Assembly: GCA_902495085.1 (NCBI GenBank)
Contig: CABUWA010000105.1
Span: 1 to 6,845, forward strand
Direction: 5' to 3'
Source: an uncultured Collinsella sp.
Lineage (GTDB): Bacteria; Actinomycetota; Coriobacteriia; Coriobacteriales; Coriobacteriaceae
DNA: 6,845 bases
In this document: positions 5,431 through 6,845 of the stretch, one piece after another
Layout: each line of letters starts with the position of its first letter
Numbering within the stretch: position 1 is the first letter of the stretch
Position numbers and translations under genes: made by a program
Notes under the pieces: model-generated
Seen by the model: the letters and a program-made list of their open reading frames with translations, nothing else
Database searches by the model: none
What the model was told of the DNA's origin: nothing

Positions 5431-6138
5431 CTACTCCCACTCCTGCTCGTAGATGTTGAGCGACTTTACGTACCGCCCCTGGGCGCCCATGATGTCGCGG
5501 ACCAGGCGCAAAAAGAAGCTGATGCACGAGGTGTCAAAGCCGTCCTGCAGGTCCTCCGGATGCACCGCGCCCGGCCCGTCGACCGCCGTATCGCTCAGCC
5601 GCGCGATGTCATACAGGTAGAGCTGTCCCGCCGTAAGCCAGACATCGTCGACGCAGGCGAGGCGCACCGCAATCGCGCCGTCGTTCCAATGCTCCTTTTG
5701 CACGATATGCGGGTCGTAGACATCAAAGCGACGGTCGGTGCGCGTGTCCTTCAGCGCGACCATACCAGTCGCAGGATCCTTGTCCAAAATGCCAAAGCGC
5801 GAGAAATACTGCGTGTCGCGTACCTGCTCGAGCCGCTTGAGCGAGGCAGGCGAAAGCGATGCCGGCGGCTCTTCAACATACAGCTCGAGCAGCGTCTTGC
5901 CATGGCGATAGGGGCGCTCGAAGAGCAGCCAATCGGTAAATGCCATGTTGTAGGCCATGATTTCGTTTTGCGAAGGCTCGGTGCAATAGCTGAGCCACGG
6001 GTCGACAATGGTCTCGAACTGTTCGCGCGCCGGCTCCAAAAACTGGAACTTCCGCAGCATCCAAAAATGGGCCATGTCGGCAATATCGTTGCCGACGGCT
6101 TCGGCTAGCTGCGCTCGGTCTAAAGCGTGGTCAGTCAT
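5431..6138 (-). CDS. Conserved hypothetical protein, 235 aa
   Basis: I do not recognise the family with confidence. The protein is acidic and rich in Trp, Tyr and Phe, with no signal peptide or membrane segment, so it is probably cytosolic. The N-terminal half looks helical, with an FWMLRKFQFLEP stretch (about residues 25-36) and a DWLLFERPYRHGKTLLELY stretch (about 69-87). The second half looks like alternating strands, including a DTQYFSRFGI segment (about 108-117) and VYDPHIV, ending in NIYEQEWE. The start is well supported: GAGGAGGA (6143-6150) lies 4 nt before the ATG. No catalytic motif is evident. The gene is codirectional with gltD upstream and the nuclease downstream, but gaps of 353 and 199 bp with palindromes argue against one tight operon. 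Coding character and initiation signals support a real gene; function is open. Confidence 0.72.
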   Translation of the reverse strand: MTDHALDRAQLAEAVGNDIADMAHFWMLRKFQFLEPAREQFETIVDPWLSYCTEPSQNEIMAYNMAFTDWLLFERPYRHGKTLLELYVEEPPASLSPASLKRLEQVRDTQYFSRFGILDKDPATGMVALKDTRTDRRFDVYDPHIVQKEHWNDGAIAVRLACVDDVWLTAGQLYLYDIARLSDTAVDGPGAVHPEDLQDGFDTSCISFFLRLVRDIMGAQGRYVKSLNIYEQEWE

Positions 6139-6150
6139 GGCATCCTCCTC

Positions 6151-6431
6151 AAACTGATAGACCTCAATTTGAGCTTACGAGGAGGGTGGTCGGCCACGAC
6201 CAGCGCGGGCAAAATAGGCCTCCGGCTGCAAACCAGATGCTGACCAAGCACTTGACGAAAAGCTTGACCGAAAATGCGCACCGCAACAAAACCGCAGGTA
6301 AACATAGACGGCAAACCCGTCCTTTTGAGCCAAGCGCCCCCGGCCATCACAGAAACAGCAGAGCGCCACAGCTCAAGAAGACGCCGAATGGACACTCGCG
6401 CGTCGACAAACGGGCAAATCGCTCGCAAAGA
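6151..6431. other. Intergenic stretch without a supported gene
   Basis: About 280 bp between the ribosome binding site of the 235-residue protein gene and the palindrome behind gltD. Both strands have open frames (plus 6186-6482, minus 6135-6467), but neither has a ribosome binding site, a recognisable domain or natural-looking composition. Small structures are CTCAATTTGAG (6163-6173) and a weak 5-bp hairpin, GACGG/CCGTC (6307-6321), followed by CTTTT. It could hold the promoter and leader of the downstream minus-strand gene, but no clear -35/-10 pair is visible. Confidence 0.4.
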
Positions 6432-6433
6432 GT

Positions 6434-6474
6434 GTCCCCAACGACTAGACAAAAAATGACTAGTCATTGGGGAC
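6434..6474 (-). terminator. GGGGAC-bounded palindrome behind gltD; terminator or REP-like element
   Basis: Arms 6434-6448 (GTCCCCAACGACTAG) and 6460-6474 (CTAGTCATTGGGGAC) are 15 nt long and pair at 14 of 15 positions around an A-rich 11-nt loop. It lies 17 nt after the gltD stop in the minus-strand direction. ACTCTTTGC follows the stem on that strand, a poor U-tract. Its outer edge CATTGGGGAC (6465-6474) is also found at the edge of the palindrome after csoR (1728-1737), which suggests that the two belong to one repeat family. Confidence 0.6.
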
Positions 6475-6491
6475 GTTCTTAAATAACTACT

Positions 6492-6845
6492 TTACAGCTC
6501 CAGCGCCTCGGCGACTTCGGCTGCGCAGGCCAGGGCGTCGGCCATAGCGTTCACCACGAGCGAGCTGCCGTTACGAGCGTCACCGGCAACATACACCGGC
6601 GCGGCATCCGCGGCGACGCCGTCGACACGCGCCGCAAGATGCGAGCCCTCGGCGGCCATCACAGGCAGCGGACGACCAGCAGTGGCAACGGGCACGCCAA
6701 CGGCGTCGAACACACCGTGCTCTGGGCCCGTAAAGCCGCAGGCGATGAGCACCAGCTGCGCCGGTACCTCGTGCTCGGAGCCCGCGATGCGCTCGGGCTT
6801 TCCCGCCGACCAGTCCAAATCGACCACGCGCAGACCCGCAGCCGC
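6492..6845 (-). CDS. gltD: Glutamate synthase small subunit (GltD), C-terminal part (5' end outside window)
   Basis: The frame is open to the window edge, so this is the last ~117 residues; the GTG at 6827 is an internal Val. The segment LVLIACGFTGPE followed by VYVAGDARNGSSLVV (AGDARNG at 6567-6587) matches the C-terminal FAD-binding end of GltD and related NAD(P)H-dependent flavoprotein subunits, where AGD-x-RxGxSLVV closes the FAD site. In glutamate synthase this subunit passes electrons from NAD(P)H to the large subunit, which converts glutamine and 2-oxoglutarate to glutamate. The AxxAA stretch between the two motifs (about 6600-6640) is more Ala-rich than in typical GltD. The large subunit gene is not in the window. 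A GltD-like subunit of another oxidoreductase is the main alternative. A palindrome follows 17 nt after the stop. Confidence 0.8.
   Translation of the reverse strand, partial: AAAGLRVVDLDWSAGKPERIAGSEHEVPAQLVLIACGFTGPEHGVFDAVGVPVATAGRPLPVMAAEGSHLAARVDGVAADAAPVYVAGDARNGSSLVVNAMADALACAAEVAEALEL

Noticed and set aside
6135..6467. Minus-strand frame of 110 codons whose TGA overlaps the ATG of the 235-residue protein gene (ATGA)
   Set aside because: The overlap resembles translational coupling, but the only long start lies inside the palindrome at 6434-6474, internal starts lack ribosome binding sites, and the composition does not look like protein. It is worth rechecking only if homologues appear.

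Overview
The window looks like chromosomal DNA from a high-GC gut actinobacterium of the class Coriobacteriia, most likely Collinsella or a close relative. That placement is inference: it rests on base composition, strong GAGG-type ribosome binding sites, the style of the proteins, and the many long palindromes between genes. No rRNA or other marker gene is present to confirm it.

The left part (1-2365, plus strand) starts inside the last ~312 residues of a copper-exporting P1B-type ATPase (copA). A small copper chaperone of the HMA family (copZ-like, 1092-1313) follows, then a CsoR-type copper-sensing repressor (1449-1721). Together they form a copper homeostasis cluster: CsoR senses Cu(I), the chaperone carries it, and CopA pumps it out. 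Next comes a small two-helix membrane protein with a C-terminal zinc ribbon (1834-2307). A clear intrinsic terminator (2331-2365) separates it from the convergent genes to the right.

The right part (2416-6845) is all on the minus strand. In transcription order it holds the C-terminal end of a glutamate synthase small subunit (gltD, cut by the window edge), an unrecognised 235-residue protein, a solitary nuclease-like protein with a Vsr/DUF559-type C-terminal domain and an AbiEi-like N-terminal region, and a metal-dependent amidohydrolase with a repressor-type palindrome in front of it.

The most unusual part is non-coding. The nuclease gene is bracketed by two arrays of the same palindromic element: three units at 3937-4151 and two at 5259-5393. 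The pitch is exactly 80 bp, and each unit has 14-bp arms around a 27-nt loop. Several differences between units are matched by compensating changes in the opposite arm, and an 83-bp stretch is identical on both sides of the gene. Four further long palindromes of different sequence lie at 931-1028, 1342-1404, 1732-1778 and 6434-6474. Every gene whose 3' end is visible therefore has a palindrome at or shortly after its stop codon, except the zinc-ribbon gene and the amidohydrolase gene, which converge on the ordinary terminator.
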